Shown here: one piece after another, positions 17,537-26,745 of the stretch
How positions within the stretch are numbered: position 1 is the stretch's first letter
How the letters are laid out: each line of letters opens with the position of its first letter
Source: Paenibacillus silvisoli
GTDB taxonomy: Bacteria > Bacillota > Bacilli > Paenibacillales > Paenibacillaceae
Assembly: GCF_030866765.1 (NCBI RefSeq)
Contig: NZ_CP133017.1
Location: 3,888,001-3,952,000 of the forward strand
Direction of reading: 5' to 3'
Length of the DNA: 64,000 bases
Made by a program: the position numbers and the translations under genes
Notes under the pieces: model-generated
Databases searched by the model: none
The model's input: only the letters and a program-made list of their open reading frames with translations
What the model was told of the DNA's origin: nothing

Positions 17537-19283
17537 GGGCTTCCTCTCCTATCTCCGCAGGAAGCCGCAGCGACATCAGCGTTCCGCCGCCCTGCTCGCT
17601 GGTTACCTCCAGCCGGTATTGGTCGCCATAATAGGCTTTGACCGTATTTTGAACAAAGCTTAGTCCGATACCGAAGCCGACCTTCTTCATGACGCCGCCC
17701 GGCTCCGCAAAGAGCTGTTTCATTTTTTCTTCCGATATGCCTTCCCCGTTATCTTCCACTTGCACGAGAATATGCTCGTCCGCATCCCGGGTGATCCGTA
17801 CGCAGACATAACCGTCCTTCGTTCTGAATCCGTGATAGATGGCGTTCTCTACAAGCGGCTGCAGCAAGAATCTTAGAAACGGGACGTCGTTCACGGATTC
17901 ATCAACTTCATAATCGACCCTGAACGCATACTGGTAGCGGATTTGCTGCAGGGCTACGTACTCTTGCAGCGCTTTGATTTCCTGCCGGATCGTGACAACC
18001 TTCCCTTCCTTGCCGAGGTTATAATCGAGCACTTCAATAAAATGGGATACCAGCTGAAATATTTCCTGCTGTCCGTTCATTTTGGCCAACCACTGCAGCG
18101 TATTCAGCGTATTGTGGATGAAATGCGGATTGATTTGATAAAGCAGCTTCTCCACCTCAAGCTTTCGCTTGTTATGCTCCTTCTCGCTTACCTCTTGGAG
18201 CAGGTCGAATATTTCTTTATTCATATTGCTGTAGGTAGCGAGCAGATCGTCAAATTCGTTGACACCGGATTTTTTCAAGGGCACTTGAATCCGGTTCGTT
18301 GCCGTATTCTGGATATACTGCTGCAGCTTAACGATCGGCCTGTAGATCATCCGCCAAATGAGCCATGCGAGCAGCAGGCTGAGTCCGATGGAAAGCAATG
18401 CAATTGAATAAAACCGTATCAGCCATTCCTTCGACTCCCGGTTAAAATCGCTCTTTTGAATCGCCGTTGCAAGCTTCCACCCCTTTTTGGTGTCGGACAA
18501 GAAAATATAGTACGAGCCTGCGGCCGCGTATTTCTTTCCCGCAAGATCCTTCAAGTTCATATTCATGCCTTCCGGAAACAGCTGCTCATTCTCGCTGTAC
18601 AAAATCCGGTCGTCTTGATCCAGCAGCAGATGCGAGACCGGCATGCCGTACGGCTCCTTATTCAATTGCTCTTGAAACACGATAAAATTCGTTTCGATAT
18701 AGACGCCGATTTTGGTTTCGCCCGGCTTGCTTTCGAGAAGCCGAAAAACGGATAACACCAGATTATCGCTGTAAGGATAAAGCGTGTGGTGCGGCCCGTG
18801 AAATTTAATGCTGGGATTTGGCTTTGCGAGGAGCGGGAATTGCTCCAATCCGCCGTCCGCCCGCACGTTCATGGAGGAGAAGATGTACGTCGACTTTTCC
18901 GGCAAATAATACGTCATGAGGCCGAGGTCCGGATTCGTGTAATTGACGAGCGCCGTGTAGCCATTTACTTTTTTCTCGATTTCAGCCCGTTTAAAAGGGT
19001 CGGGGGAAGCACTGTACTCGTCGTAATAATCTCGTAATTCTTTGAACAGCAGCAGCTGCTGGGAGGCGTAATCCATGTTCTGCAGCATCGTATCGAGTCC
19101 TTTTTTCTCTTGCTCCAGGTTATGCTGAACTCCTTTTTCCACCTTGTTCTCGAGGAGGAGATCGATGGTGTAATAGGAACTGATCCCGATGAGAGACATC
19201 GGAATGATGGCCGAAAGCAGCAGGACAATGATTAACCGCGCTTTTAACGATGAAGGAAACATACGCCGCAAGTTGGCGCTCAT
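17529..19283 (-). CDS. sensor histidine kinase, YesM type
   Basis: 584 residues. A membrane helix at about residues 16-36, an extracellular sensing domain of some 250 residues (double CACHE-like), a second helix at about 290-315, a HAMP linker (YRPIVKLQQYIQN), then the His_kinase domain with the phospho-accepting His in YQINPHFIHNTLNTLQW and an ATP-binding domain with LLQPLVENAIYHGF, VEDNGEGI and GFGIGLSFVQN. The kinase partners the YesN-type regulator with which it overlaps by 8 bases. The large extracellular domain suggests it senses the ligand or its complex with the neighbouring binding lipoprotein. Confidence 0.94.
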   Translation of the reverse strand: MSANLRRMFPSSLKARLIIVLLLSAIIPMSLIGISSYYTIDLLLENKVEKGVQHNLEQEKKGLDTMLQNMDYASQQLLLFKELRDYYDEYSASPDPFKRAEIEKKVNGYTALVNYTNPDLGLMTYYLPEKSTYIFSSMNVRADGGLEQFPLLAKPNPSIKFHGPHHTLYPYSDNLVLSVFRLLESKPGETKIGVYIETNFIVFQEQLNKEPYGMPVSHLLLDQDDRILYSENEQLFPEGMNMNLKDLAGKKYAAAGSYYIFLSDTKKGWKLATAIQKSDFNRESKEWLIRFYSIALLSIGLSLLLAWLIWRMIYRPIVKLQQYIQNTATNRIQVPLKKSGVNEFDDLLATYSNMNKEIFDLLQEVSEKEHNKRKLEVEKLLYQINPHFIHNTLNTLQWLAKMNGQQEIFQLVSHFIEVLDYNLGKEGKVVTIRQEIKALQEYVALQQIRYQYAFRVDYEVDESVNDVPFLRFLLQPLVENAIYHGFRTKDGYVCVRITRDADEHILVQVEDNGEGISEEKMKQLFAEPGGVMKKVGFGIGLSFVQNTVKAYYGDQYRLEVTSEQGGGTLMSLRLPAEIGEEALD

Positions 19284-19456
19284 GTACAGTGTGGTCCCCC
19301 TGTCTTATGCCGTAGGAATATTTGGTAAAGCTAGTTTAATCATACAGTCACCTTGCGCAACGGAAAGAGGGAATTCTGTCATGTGGGAGTGCGAAAATGG
19401 TCTTCTGACTGAAAATCTCGGGCTAACCCACCTCAACCAACCTGTGTGACGTCATT

Positions 19457-19574
19457 ATTAATGAGAAAACAATCGCGAAGAAGCTTGATTTATCAAGTGG
19501 TATTTTCAAAATTAATGAGAAACTTGTCAGGGTGTTTCTCCTAAAGGGTAGCAAATTTCATAATTAATGAAAAT
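19457..19574. promoter_or_regulatory. helically phased direct repeats ATTAATGA(G)AAA
   Basis: ATTAATGAGAAA occurs at 19457 and 19511, and ATTAATGAAAA at 19563: spacings of 54 and 52 bases, about five helical turns each. They lie in the 485-base region between the divergent kinase and GMC oxidoreductase genes and may be binding sites of a regulator. The rest of this gap is AT-rich and holds no gene I can see. Confidence 0.45.
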
Positions 19575-19628
19575 TTACGAAGTCGACAATTGTATGTTTA
19601 TGCAAATGAATTTATATAGTTTTTCAAC

Positions 19629-19674
19629 ATAAATAATCCCCCCGATTGCATCGTTGATCGGGGGGATTATTTAT
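19629..19674. terminator. strong terminator-like stem-loop between divergent genes
   Basis: Perfect 18-bp arms starting ATAAATAATCCCCCCGAT, loop TGCATCGTTG. The arms contain a run of six C or G and A/T-rich ends, so it would terminate on either strand, yet both flanking genes are transcribed away from it. It may be an attenuator in the leader of the GMC gene or the tail of a lost gene. Confidence 0.8.
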
Positions 19675-19768
19675 ATCACATACCCGACTAGGTGAATGAA
19701 CGCTTCTGTCGGTCATATAATAGTTAAAGTTTGGATTTCGAGCTCACCTCGAGAAGGGGGCGAACGTT

Positions 19769-21409
19769 GTGAGGATCCAAGTTCCCATTGTGCAGGAATC
19801 GCTACGAATGCTTGCAGCGAGACTGCAAGTCGATCTTTGTGCGTTAATGGCGGTCAATCCTCGTTTTCCAGACCCCGACATGCCCTTGCATGGAACCCCT
19901 GTCGCGCTTCCTTCGGTAGAAAGCGCTATCGGCGTTATCTCCCAAACTTGCAGCATTTTCTCCCCGGATCCGCAGCTCTCTTGGATTCCGCTTACACCGA
20001 TAGCTCAAATGGAAATGACCGATTACGATGTGTTAATCGTCGGATCGGGGGCCGGTGGCGGAGCCGTGCTATGGCGGCTCGCTGAACAATGGGGTGCGAA
20101 TGGCAAACGAATTGGCATGATCGAGCAAGGAGACTTGGCAATTCCTACGCATGCGTGCAATTTACCGACAATGGATTTTGAGCACTTGACTCGTTACTTG
20201 AATAGTCCGGCCATTTCCAAACCCGTACCGGGTTTATGGGGATCAAGAATCGTCTCCGCGCTAGGGGGCAAGACGTTATTCTGGATGCATGCGTCACCCC
20301 GCATGACAGCCGAAGTCCTCTCCGGCTGGCCCGTCACTTACGAGGAAATGAACAAGTACTACGCCATCGCCGAAGAATTGACCTATACGAGCCGAACCTA
20401 TACGGATGATTCCCGCCTGAACGATATCATGCTCAATCGACTTCGTGACAACGGATTCCCCGAGGCGATCCCGATCCCGTTCGCAGCCGATATGAACCAG
20501 ACACGTCTAGGGGAAATCCACAGCAGCGTCTTCTTCAGTTCCATTGCATGCATGGCATCGGCGATGTTCCGTCGGCCCTTTGATCTGGCGGTACGAACGA
20601 CGGCGGTCAAAGTTCATGTCGACAATAAGAGCATCGCCGGCGTTAGCGTGATGACCGCAGACGGTAACTACCATTCGATTCGCGCCAAAACCGTCGTGCT
20701 ATCGGGAGGCGCTATTCAAACCCCTCGCCTCTTGCTAGCTTCGAACATCCCTGGCAGGGCGATCGGTCACTATCTGATTAATCACTCTTTCATTCGTGCC
20801 GAAGCGATCCAATCGCGGGGAGACTTTCCCGAACTGGCGGGTATATGTAATGCACTTATTCCGCAGAAGACCGGCTCCCCGTTTCAGATCCAAATCCAGA
20901 ACGAATGGTTCTTTCCGAAATTCAAGACGTTGCCGCTCGCCTCGACGGTGAAGCTGGCTTTCGCCGCCTTCGGCGCGGTGCAGCCCCGTTACGAGAACTG
21001 CGTGCGAATCGCTCCCGGAAACAAGCATTCACTCGGTCTACCGCAAGTTTATGTCGACTTCTCCTATAGCGAAGAGGACCGCGCCATCATTCGCATGATG
21101 GAAACTGCCGTACCGAAAGCTATTCAAGCCGCGGGTTTCGATCCGATCTCAGGCGCGGGGGGCGCAATCACCTGCCTAATGCCGCTCGGCAGCGATTTCC
21201 ACGAGGCGGGGACGTGCCGGATGGGACACAATCCACAGACGTCCGCCACAGATGCTTTCGGCGGCATTCACGACATCGATGGCTTGTATGTCGCGGATAA
21301 CAGCGTATTGCCTACAATCGGAGCCGGCAATCCAACGCTCTCGACAATCGCGCTTGCCATTCGCACCGCCGATCGGATTATATCCCTAGAACGGGAGCAT
21401 GGATCATGA
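19769..21409 (+). CDS. GMC-family oxidoreductase with LysM-like N-terminal segment
   Basis: 546 residues. Residues 85-100 are the FAD-binding Rossmann start (DYDVLIVGSGAGGGAV); the C-terminus has DFHEAGTCRMG and VADNSVLPTIGAGNPTLSTI, the usual GMC active-site and FAD-contact blocks. Before this, residues ~9-48 (ESLRMLAARLQVDLCALMAVN, GTPVALP) read like a LysM repeat lacking its first strand, which is unusual on a GMC enzyme. No secretion signal is visible. GTG at 19769 follows AAGGGGG. The stop overlaps the isomerase-like gene by 4 bases, suggesting a coupled pathway in which a sugar or polyol hydroxyl is oxidised to a keto group. The substrate is unknown. Confidence 0.85.
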   Translation: MRIQVPIVQESLRMLAARLQVDLCALMAVNPRFPDPDMPLHGTPVALPSVESAIGVISQTCSIFSPDPQLSWIPLTPIAQMEMTDYDVLIVGSGAGGGAVLWRLAEQWGANGKRIGMIEQGDLAIPTHACNLPTMDFEHLTRYLNSPAISKPVPGLWGSRIVSALGGKTLFWMHASPRMTAEVLSGWPVTYEEMNKYYAIAEELTYTSRTYTDDSRLNDIMLNRLRDNGFPEAIPIPFAADMNQTRLGEIHSSVFFSSIACMASAMFRRPFDLAVRTTAVKVHVDNKSIAGVSVMTADGNYHSIRAKTVVLSGGAIQTPRLLLASNIPGRAIGHYLINHSFIRAEAIQSRGDFPELAGICNALIPQKTGSPFQIQIQNEWFFPKFKTLPLASTVKLAFAAFGAVQPRYENCVRIAPGNKHSLGLPQVYVDFSYSEEDRAIIRMMETAVPKAIQAAGFDPISGAGGAITCLMPLGSDFHEAGTCRMGHNPQTSATDAFGGIHDIDGLYVADNSVLPTIGAGNPTLSTIALAIRTADRIISLEREHGS

Positions 21410-22188
21410 GATTCATTCGAATGAGTGAATCGCTTCTTGAAACATCAATGCTGCCTCCCGGACTGCAGCTATATACCCTTCGTAGCGAGACGAAAGACGA
21501 CATGCTCGGAACGTTGGAGAAAGTCGCCCGGATTGGATACCGGAACGTTGAGTTTTTTGGTTATGGCGGCATTCCGACTCTGGTACTGCGGAAGGCCCTG
21601 GATCATCTCGGTCTGAGCAGCGTGTCCACCTATGTGGATCTATCCGATCTGGAAGCCAACTTGGATCGCCATCTTCAAGATGCTGGGGTCTTGGGGATCA
21701 AATATATCGTCACCAATGCCCCGAAGGAACGGTTCACAGATGACGACGCGTTCCGGAAGATGGCTGCCTCGCTTCAGTACGTATCCGATGAAGTCAGGCG
21801 AAGAGGAATGAAGCTCTTGTACCATCCTCATGAATACGAGTTCCTGCGCAGAAACGGACAGACGGATCTTGACAGACTGCTGAACGCCGTTGGCCGAGAA
21901 CGGATGCAGCTGGCTCCAGACTTGTATTGGATTCGCAAAGGAGGGTTAGACCCGGTCGGTTTTCTGCAGAAATACCGAGGAGTCGTTCCTCTTACACACG
22001 TCAAGGAGATGGACGCGTCAGGGGGATTTACCGAGCTTGGACGTGGCATTACCAACTGGCCTGAAGTGTTCGAGGCAATGAAACGGGCAGGCGTCCGTTA
22101 CTATTTCGTGGAGCAGGATGTCAGCAGCGATCCTCTGGCGAGCGTGCAGTCCAGCTTTAATTATTTGCGTGCGATCGGGGAAGCGTAG
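21406..22188 (+). CDS. sugar phosphate isomerase/epimerase-like TIM barrel
   Basis: 260 residues of the xylose-isomerase-like (AP endonuclease family 2) TIM barrel. Seen: PGLQLYTLRSETKDDMLGTLEK at the first strand, GYRNVEFFGYGG, metal-ligand type residues in LLYHPHEYEF, LAPDLYWIRKGG, LTHVKEMD and YYFVEQDVS. It overlaps the GMC gene by ATGA. In known keto-sugar pathways such barrels act on 3-keto glycosides or epimerise keto sugars after a dehydrogenase has oxidised the ring, and this pairing fits that scheme; the direct substrate cannot be read. Converges with the second germination operon. Confidence 0.85.
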   Translation: MRFIRMSESLLETSMLPPGLQLYTLRSETKDDMLGTLEKVARIGYRNVEFFGYGGIPTLVLRKALDHLGLSSVSTYVDLSDLEANLDRHLQDAGVLGIKYIVTNAPKERFTDDDAFRKMAASLQYVSDEVRRRGMKLLYHPHEYEFLRRNGQTDLDRLLNAVGRERMQLAPDLYWIRKGGLDPVGFLQKYRGVVPLTHVKEMDASGGFTELGRGITNWPEVFEAMKRAGVRYYFVEQDVSSDPLASVQSSFNYLRAIGEA

Positions 22189-22199
22189 CTTCGCGCCGT

Positions 22200-23306
22200 C
22201 TATCGCCGAAGTCGGAGCGTAAACCGCTTCACGAGGGTAACGGCAGCGATCAGCAGCAGAGGAAGATTGAAAGCGACATTGTTCAACAGCGGCCAGATGA
22301 CGCTGACGGCTTCGACGAAATCCGGCTCGTTTTCATACATCGTAAAAGATAAGAGCAAACAGACGAAAGCGACAGGGAAGATTAGCAACTGTTCGTTTCG
22401 AACCTTCGCCCATCTCGTTAGAACTTTGGACAATATATACAGCACGATTGTCGCTTTCATATACGAGAGGATAATCAAGCTAAAGCCGATGACCGATTCG
22501 ACCCGCTCGAATATTTCTTGAATAGAGATAAGACGTGCCAACTGGTATAAAGAATATTTGAGCTCTCCGGCGAGCGAACCTTCCGCCATTATCGTGCAAA
22601 TGACTGAGATCAGCAGCGTAAGCCCGTTAACCAGAAGCGCTGCGAACATCGGCTTATGGAGAGACTTCTTATCCTTATCGCGGACATACGGAAGCAGCAT
22701 GGCGAACAGGCTGACCTCCGCGAACGGAAAACCATAAGCAATATAGGTGCCATGCAAGATCGGCTTGATACCGTCTGGCATCAGGGGCAATAAAAATTGA
22801 GGGTGGTAATTAGGCGCAGCCATACACCAGACAATGGTTATGAAAACAAGCGTAGATAGGAGGAGCAGAACAAACATGCGAACCATGACTTCGATTCCTC
22901 CTCGTGCCGTTACGGCGGCCAGCAGGAAGAACAATGCGCGGATAACATCTGAATTCGTCTCTTTCAGCATCGTACTGTTGAAAAATGTTCCAATATCGAT
23001 CACGATTAAGGCGAGCATGAAGAAGATCGAACAAAGATAGGGGATGGCAATGAGGAACATCAGCCATTTGCCAAGCGTCTTCTCGCCATACTGGATGAAG
23101 TCCAGATCGGGATAACGCCGATGCATGTACATTACGATTGCAAGCAAAAGCATCCCCATGATGCACGATAACACAATGGAGATCCACGCTCCGTTCCGGG
23201 CTGCTCCCGTTAGCGGAGCGGGGATGTTGATGATCGCCGATCCCGTCCCGTAAGAAAGGAATAGCATCGACATTTGGAACGCACTTACGGTTTCTTTTTG
23301 CCTCAC
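22200..23306 (-). CDS. spore germination permease-like B subunit (GerAB family), second operon
   Basis: 368 residues, about ten helices, APC-type fold. Seen: KETVSAFQMSMLFLSYGTGS in helix 1 with the unwound G-T-G-S, HRRYPDLDFIQYGEKTLGKW, GGIEVMVRMFVLL and NVAFNLPLLLIAAVTL near the end. Unlike the 11.2-kb paralogue, its first helix is glycine-rich and could bind a different germinant. It is the last gene of an A-C-D-B operon. Its ATG has a GGGGG ribosome site 10 bases upstream. Confidence 0.92.
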   Translation of the reverse strand: MRQKETVSAFQMSMLFLSYGTGSAIINIPAPLTGAARNGAWISIVLSCIMGMLLLAIVMYMHRRYPDLDFIQYGEKTLGKWLMFLIAIPYLCSIFFMLALIVIDIGTFFNSTMLKETNSDVIRALFFLLAAVTARGGIEVMVRMFVLLLLSTLVFITIVWCMAAPNYHPQFLLPLMPDGIKPILHGTYIAYGFPFAEVSLFAMLLPYVRDKDKKSLHKPMFAALLVNGLTLLISVICTIMAEGSLAGELKYSLYQLARLISIQEIFERVESVIGFSLIILSYMKATIVLYILSKVLTRWAKVRNEQLLIFPVAFVCLLLSFTMYENEPDFVEAVSVIWPLLNNVAFNLPLLLIAAVTLVKRFTLRLRR

Positions 23307-23345
23307 TGACTGTACCCCCTTACAAGCTCAATCCTCGCCGATCGG

Positions 23346-23588
23346 TCAGGAAGGAAGCTTGACCGACTCCACGATACGCTTGGCAGGCTCGGCGAAGATG
23401 GCATGGACGATATCGTTGAGATTCGGTCCACTTAATTGGGTCACGTAGAGGAAACCAAGATACAAGGCTGGCACTAGCATGAGCGCGCACACCATCCGGT
23501 CCCTTGCGGTACTTTTCTTCCATTCGTTTGCATTCGCCAAGAGTATGGCCGAACAGATCGCGAGAAAGCAAACCAGCCTTATCGTCAT
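23346..23588 (-). CDS. small two-TM protein, probable germinant-receptor D subunit
   Basis: 80 residues: one hydrophobic helix at residues 4-19, a short charged loop (NEWKKSTARDRM), a second helix at about 34-50, then a soluble tail. Small two-helix proteins like this are encoded within some gerA-type operons and are called D subunits; they modulate receptor activity. Position between C and B genes, GGGAGG ribosome site 9 bases before the ATG, and topology all support this. The first operon in this window lacks such a gene. Confidence 0.78.
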   Translation of the reverse strand: MTIRLVCFLAICSAILLANANEWKKSTARDRMVCALMLVPALYLGFLYVTQLSGPNLNDIVHAIFAEPAKRIVESVKLPS

Positions 23589-23622
23589 TACCAGAAACCT
23601 CCCACTAGATTCGCTGTCCGGA

Positions 23623-24774
23623 TTAGGACTTCGAGAAAGATTTCCCTACGGACATTCCCGTATTGATAATATCGACCTTAACGTTAATCTCGACTCGGCC
23701 TTCGGCAAAGACCTTTCCCCACTCCGGTTTCAGCATCTTCCATAGCTTGGGGTTGCTGCGGTAAATACGGTCGCCGATTCCGATCGCATCCATCTGTCGT
23801 TGCTGTAAGTAGTCGACGAGATCCCGAAGGTCGCTCTCGACTGTCTGTTCGATCCGGGACTTAAATGTCTGCACCTCCTTCTCAGTCATCAAGGAAGTGC
23901 AAATAAGCTGGCCTATCGAACCTTTAATTCGGGCGTTGACCCGGATGGTGAGTTCCTTGTTTCGAATAATCGGTTTAACGGAAGTTTTCAAGGCAATCGC
24001 CTCAACCGATTCCTTGATCTTCCGGTTGCCTGTTCCACTGCACGGAATTTCAAGGATGCCGGATTCGTATTGGCCAAGCAGAATGACCAGCGACTGCGTC
24101 TGCTTGGAATTTAAGATGTCTCCCTTCACTTTTCCTTCCTTAAGCAGTGCGATTCCCGTCATGGTTATATTTTTCGTGCTGGGTTTGCGGTATAGGTAGG
24201 GCATTCTCGCCACGCCCGTCTCGTTCTTCAATTCGATCGCCAGATCAAGTATTCGGGTTCTGATTGTTTTGGCGGAATAACGAGCACCCATATCTTCAAT
24301 CCTTTTCAATTGTTGACCAATCGTATTCTCGATGAAAGGTTTGACGGACAAATAGTCGGAGGCTTTCCCCTTCGCGAGCAATACCGGAACCGTTGAACGC
24401 GGTTCGTGGTCCCGTAAGAAGAAATCGAGGATTTCGCCATTATTTTGCTTGCGCGCCACCTCTTCGCTGATCAGAATGATACGCATGTGGTCCCACTTCG
24501 CTTTGCGTCCGAACACAATGGGAATATCCCGTATCGCGTCGAGAAGCGTAGGCGCTTTCGTTTCAATAAGAATTGCGCTCTTATTCTCCTTCGGCCCCCC
24601 CTGTTCCCCCCCGCCGGAAGGATTGTAGAACAGCGTCGTAATCGCTACCTTCCCTGTCTCCATCCGGTCGATCGCAATCGCTTGTACATATCCGAATTCC
24701 GTAAGCTCTGCCTTGTCGCAACCCGTGAGAAGGAGAAACAGTATTATCAGCGCGGGGAGCAACCAACGAATCAT
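23623..24774 (-). CDS. spore germination lipoprotein, Ger(x)C family, second operon
   Basis: 383 residues. The lipoprotein signal ends LLLTGCDKAELTEFG with Cys19 to be lipidated. Family words are YVQAIAIDRM, AKWDHMRIILISEEVARK, DFFLRDHEPRSTVPVLLAKG and YRSNPKLWKMLKPEWGKVF near the end. It overlaps the A subunit by 4 bases and is followed by the D gene after 34 bases. It has D-K-A-E in place of the usual W-D-R-x-E, so it belongs to a different branch from the copy at 10.0 kb. Confidence 0.93.
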   Translation of the reverse strand: MIRWLLPALIILFLLLTGCDKAELTEFGYVQAIAIDRMETGKVAITTLFYNPSGGGEQGGPKENKSAILIETKAPTLLDAIRDIPIVFGRKAKWDHMRIILISEEVARKQNNGEILDFFLRDHEPRSTVPVLLAKGKASDYLSVKPFIENTIGQQLKRIEDMGARYSAKTIRTRILDLAIELKNETGVARMPYLYRKPSTKNITMTGIALLKEGKVKGDILNSKQTQSLVILLGQYESGILEIPCSGTGNRKIKESVEAIALKTSVKPIIRNKELTIRVNARIKGSIGQLICTSLMTEKEVQTFKSRIEQTVESDLRDLVDYLQQRQMDAIGIGDRIYRSNPKLWKMLKPEWGKVFAEGRVEINVKVDIINTGMSVGKSFSKS

Positions 24775-26351
24775 CTTGACTTACTCCTTCCTGAGGCAGA
24801 CAAGTGCCGATGGCGGTTACGCGGAGAACGGGTCAATATCTTCCTTGGCACAACAATGAAGATATCACGCAATTGGTTGATCTCGAGCGGTGCCATCGAT
24901 GATAAGTACGGCTGTCCGAGCGAACGCTGGCAAGTCAGATGCAAGAGCAGCAGCAAAAAACCGGTCATAATTCCCAATCCTCCGAGCGACGCCGCGAGCA
25001 GCATGAGTGGAAATCTTAAAATCCTCACAGCCAACGCCATGTTGTACTGGGGAAGCGCAAAAGAGGCAATCCCCGTAAGTGCTACGACGATGATCATAAC
25101 CGGAGAAGCGATCTTAGCTTGAATTGCGGCTTGTCCGATGACGAGCGCGCCGACGATGCTGACCGCCGATCCGATTGGCCTCGGCATCCGGATTCCGGCT
25201 TCACGAAGCAGCTCGAAAAAAATTTCCATTAAGAACGCCTCGAAGAACGCAGGGAATGGAATCCCTTCTCTCGTGTCGAGAATCGCCAGGAGCAGAACAG
25301 TAGGAATCAACTCGGAGTGAAAGGTCGTCAAGGCGATATACACGCTGGGAAGCATTAGTGCGATGAAGAACGCTCCGACTCTCAAAAGTCGGATGAAGGA
25401 AGAGAAAGTCGGACGGTGATAATAATCCTCGGTGGCCGAGAAGTATTCGAAGAACAATCCCGGGCATATCATCATCGTCGGTGTACCGCTTACCATGACC
25501 ACGATCTTGCCATCGAGAAGCGCGGCAATGGATGAATCAGGCCGTTCCGTATATCGAACCTGGGGGAATGGCGAATATTTTCCCTCGCCGATCCACTCCT
25601 CCAGATAGGAGGTTTCGAGTATATCTTCCTCTCCCACATCCTCGATTCGTCGCTTAAATTCCGTCAGCATCTCCGGATTGACAGCACCCTCCAAATATCC
25701 GTAAGCGATGTCCCGCCGAACTTCCTTCCCAGCGACAAAACTCTCAAGCTTAAAATTCGGCGACTTCAGCAGGCTCCGCAGCATACCGATATTCTTCTCA
25801 ATCTCTTCGACAGTGCTCCAACGGGGACCTTGGACGACGGGCTCAAGCACCGATTCGCTGACTTGTCGCATCGCTACGTTTAGTGCTTCATAACTGAGGG
25901 CCTGATCCCATTCGTTGATGAAGATAACAATCGAGCCGTTCAATATGTTCAAGACGGCTTCGTCGTAGCTATTGACCACGATAGCCGAATTAGCGGAGAC
26001 ACCGCTTCGGCCAAAGAAGGCGATGACGTCCTCCGGTGTGATCTTCTCTGCGGGGCCGACTTCGTGCTGAACCAGGTCCTGAAGGGATTCCTTCATATAA
26101 TTGTGCGTTTTTTCTTGGACGAGCGTTCTGAAATATACTGAGAAGGCGGTATGTGCAAGTCCCGGTCCATATCTCCAGTCGAGAATGACTAAGTCTCCAC
26201 ACCTCTCGAAAGAGGCTTCAATTTTTGCTCTGTTGACTATCAGATTAGGCGAGATAGGTATGTACTCTTCATGTTCTGGCATACGGTTCATCGTGATTGC
26301 ATTTTCAGAAGATCGGCTTGTGCTGGGTATATCGCTGCCTTGCTGTCCCAT
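24771..26351 (-). CDS. spore germination protein, GerA/GerKA-type A subunit, second operon
   Basis: 526 residues. Hydrophilic N-terminal domain of ~290 residues (CGDLVILDWRYGPGLAHTAF, EWIGEGKYSPFPQVRYTERP, MICPGLFFEYFSATEDYYHRP), then membrane helices with EGIPFPAFFEAFLMEIFFE, EAGIRMPRPIGSAVSIVGA and LTGIASFALPQY. First gene of an A-C-D-B operon; the ATG at 26351 has GGTGAGGAG 2-6 bases upstream. Membrane-domain sequence is very close to that of the 8.5-kb paralogue, while the N-terminal domain has diverged, as expected for receptors of different specificity. Confidence 0.95.
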   Translation of the reverse strand: MGQQGSDIPSTSRSSENAITMNRMPEHEEYIPISPNLIVNRAKIEASFERCGDLVILDWRYGPGLAHTAFSVYFRTLVQEKTHNYMKESLQDLVQHEVGPAEKITPEDVIAFFGRSGVSANSAIVVNSYDEAVLNILNGSIVIFINEWDQALSYEALNVAMRQVSESVLEPVVQGPRWSTVEEIEKNIGMLRSLLKSPNFKLESFVAGKEVRRDIAYGYLEGAVNPEMLTEFKRRIEDVGEEDILETSYLEEWIGEGKYSPFPQVRYTERPDSSIAALLDGKIVVMVSGTPTMMICPGLFFEYFSATEDYYHRPTFSSFIRLLRVGAFFIALMLPSVYIALTTFHSELIPTVLLLAILDTREGIPFPAFFEAFLMEIFFELLREAGIRMPRPIGSAVSIVGALVIGQAAIQAKIASPVMIIVVALTGIASFALPQYNMALAVRILRFPLMLLAASLGGLGIMTGFLLLLLHLTCQRSLGQPYLSSMAPLEINQLRDIFIVVPRKILTRSPRNRHRHLSASGRSKSR

Positions 26352-26433
26352 GACTCCTCACCTTTTGTTGACTGATGCTAATCGTACTGGGTAATATCTC
26401 CAATCGAGATGGAGAATATTCAGGCATTCGTCC

Positions 26434-26592
26434 ACTTTTGAACAGCACAAGACGCTACTGCACCTCGTCACCCAGAAGATCACCGTGAACGAAAATCATC
26501 GGATCGATAAGATCGAGACGGACTTCAAAGATACAAATGAACATCACTTTAATTCTGCTGAAAGCCAAGCAGGAGGCGTAATACTTCATTAA
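26434..26592 (+). pseudogene. C-terminal fragment of a serine site-specific recombinase
   Basis: An open stretch ending at TAA (26590-26592) reads STFEQHKTLLHLVTQKITVN then ENHRIDKIETDF, the last ~50 residues typical of large serine recombinases (phage or skin-element integrases), with no start codon or upstream domain. It is the remnant of an integrated element and lies directly behind the promoter side of the second germination operon. Confidence 0.6.
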
Positions 26593-26596
26593 AACA

Positions 26597-26631
26597 AAAA
26601 CCGCCGACCCATGTACTGGATTAGCGGTTTT
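26597..26631. terminator. hairpin after the recombinase remnant
   Basis: AAAACCGC (26597-26604) pairs with GCGGTTTT (26624-26631); probably the surviving terminator of the lost recombinase gene. Confidence 0.55.
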
Positions 26632-26745
26632 ATGATATAACCCTGCTTACTTCGGCCCCTCACTCCTGAGCGTCATTATATTCATCTTCGCGTTATATTC
26701 AACGATAATTCTTTCATTAGCAATGTGTTGATTTTTACCTTGACT

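Noticed and set aside
22810-23187. 125-residue frame within the second germination permease
   Set aside because: His/Cys/Arg-rich out-of-frame reading of the well-supported B-subunit gene.
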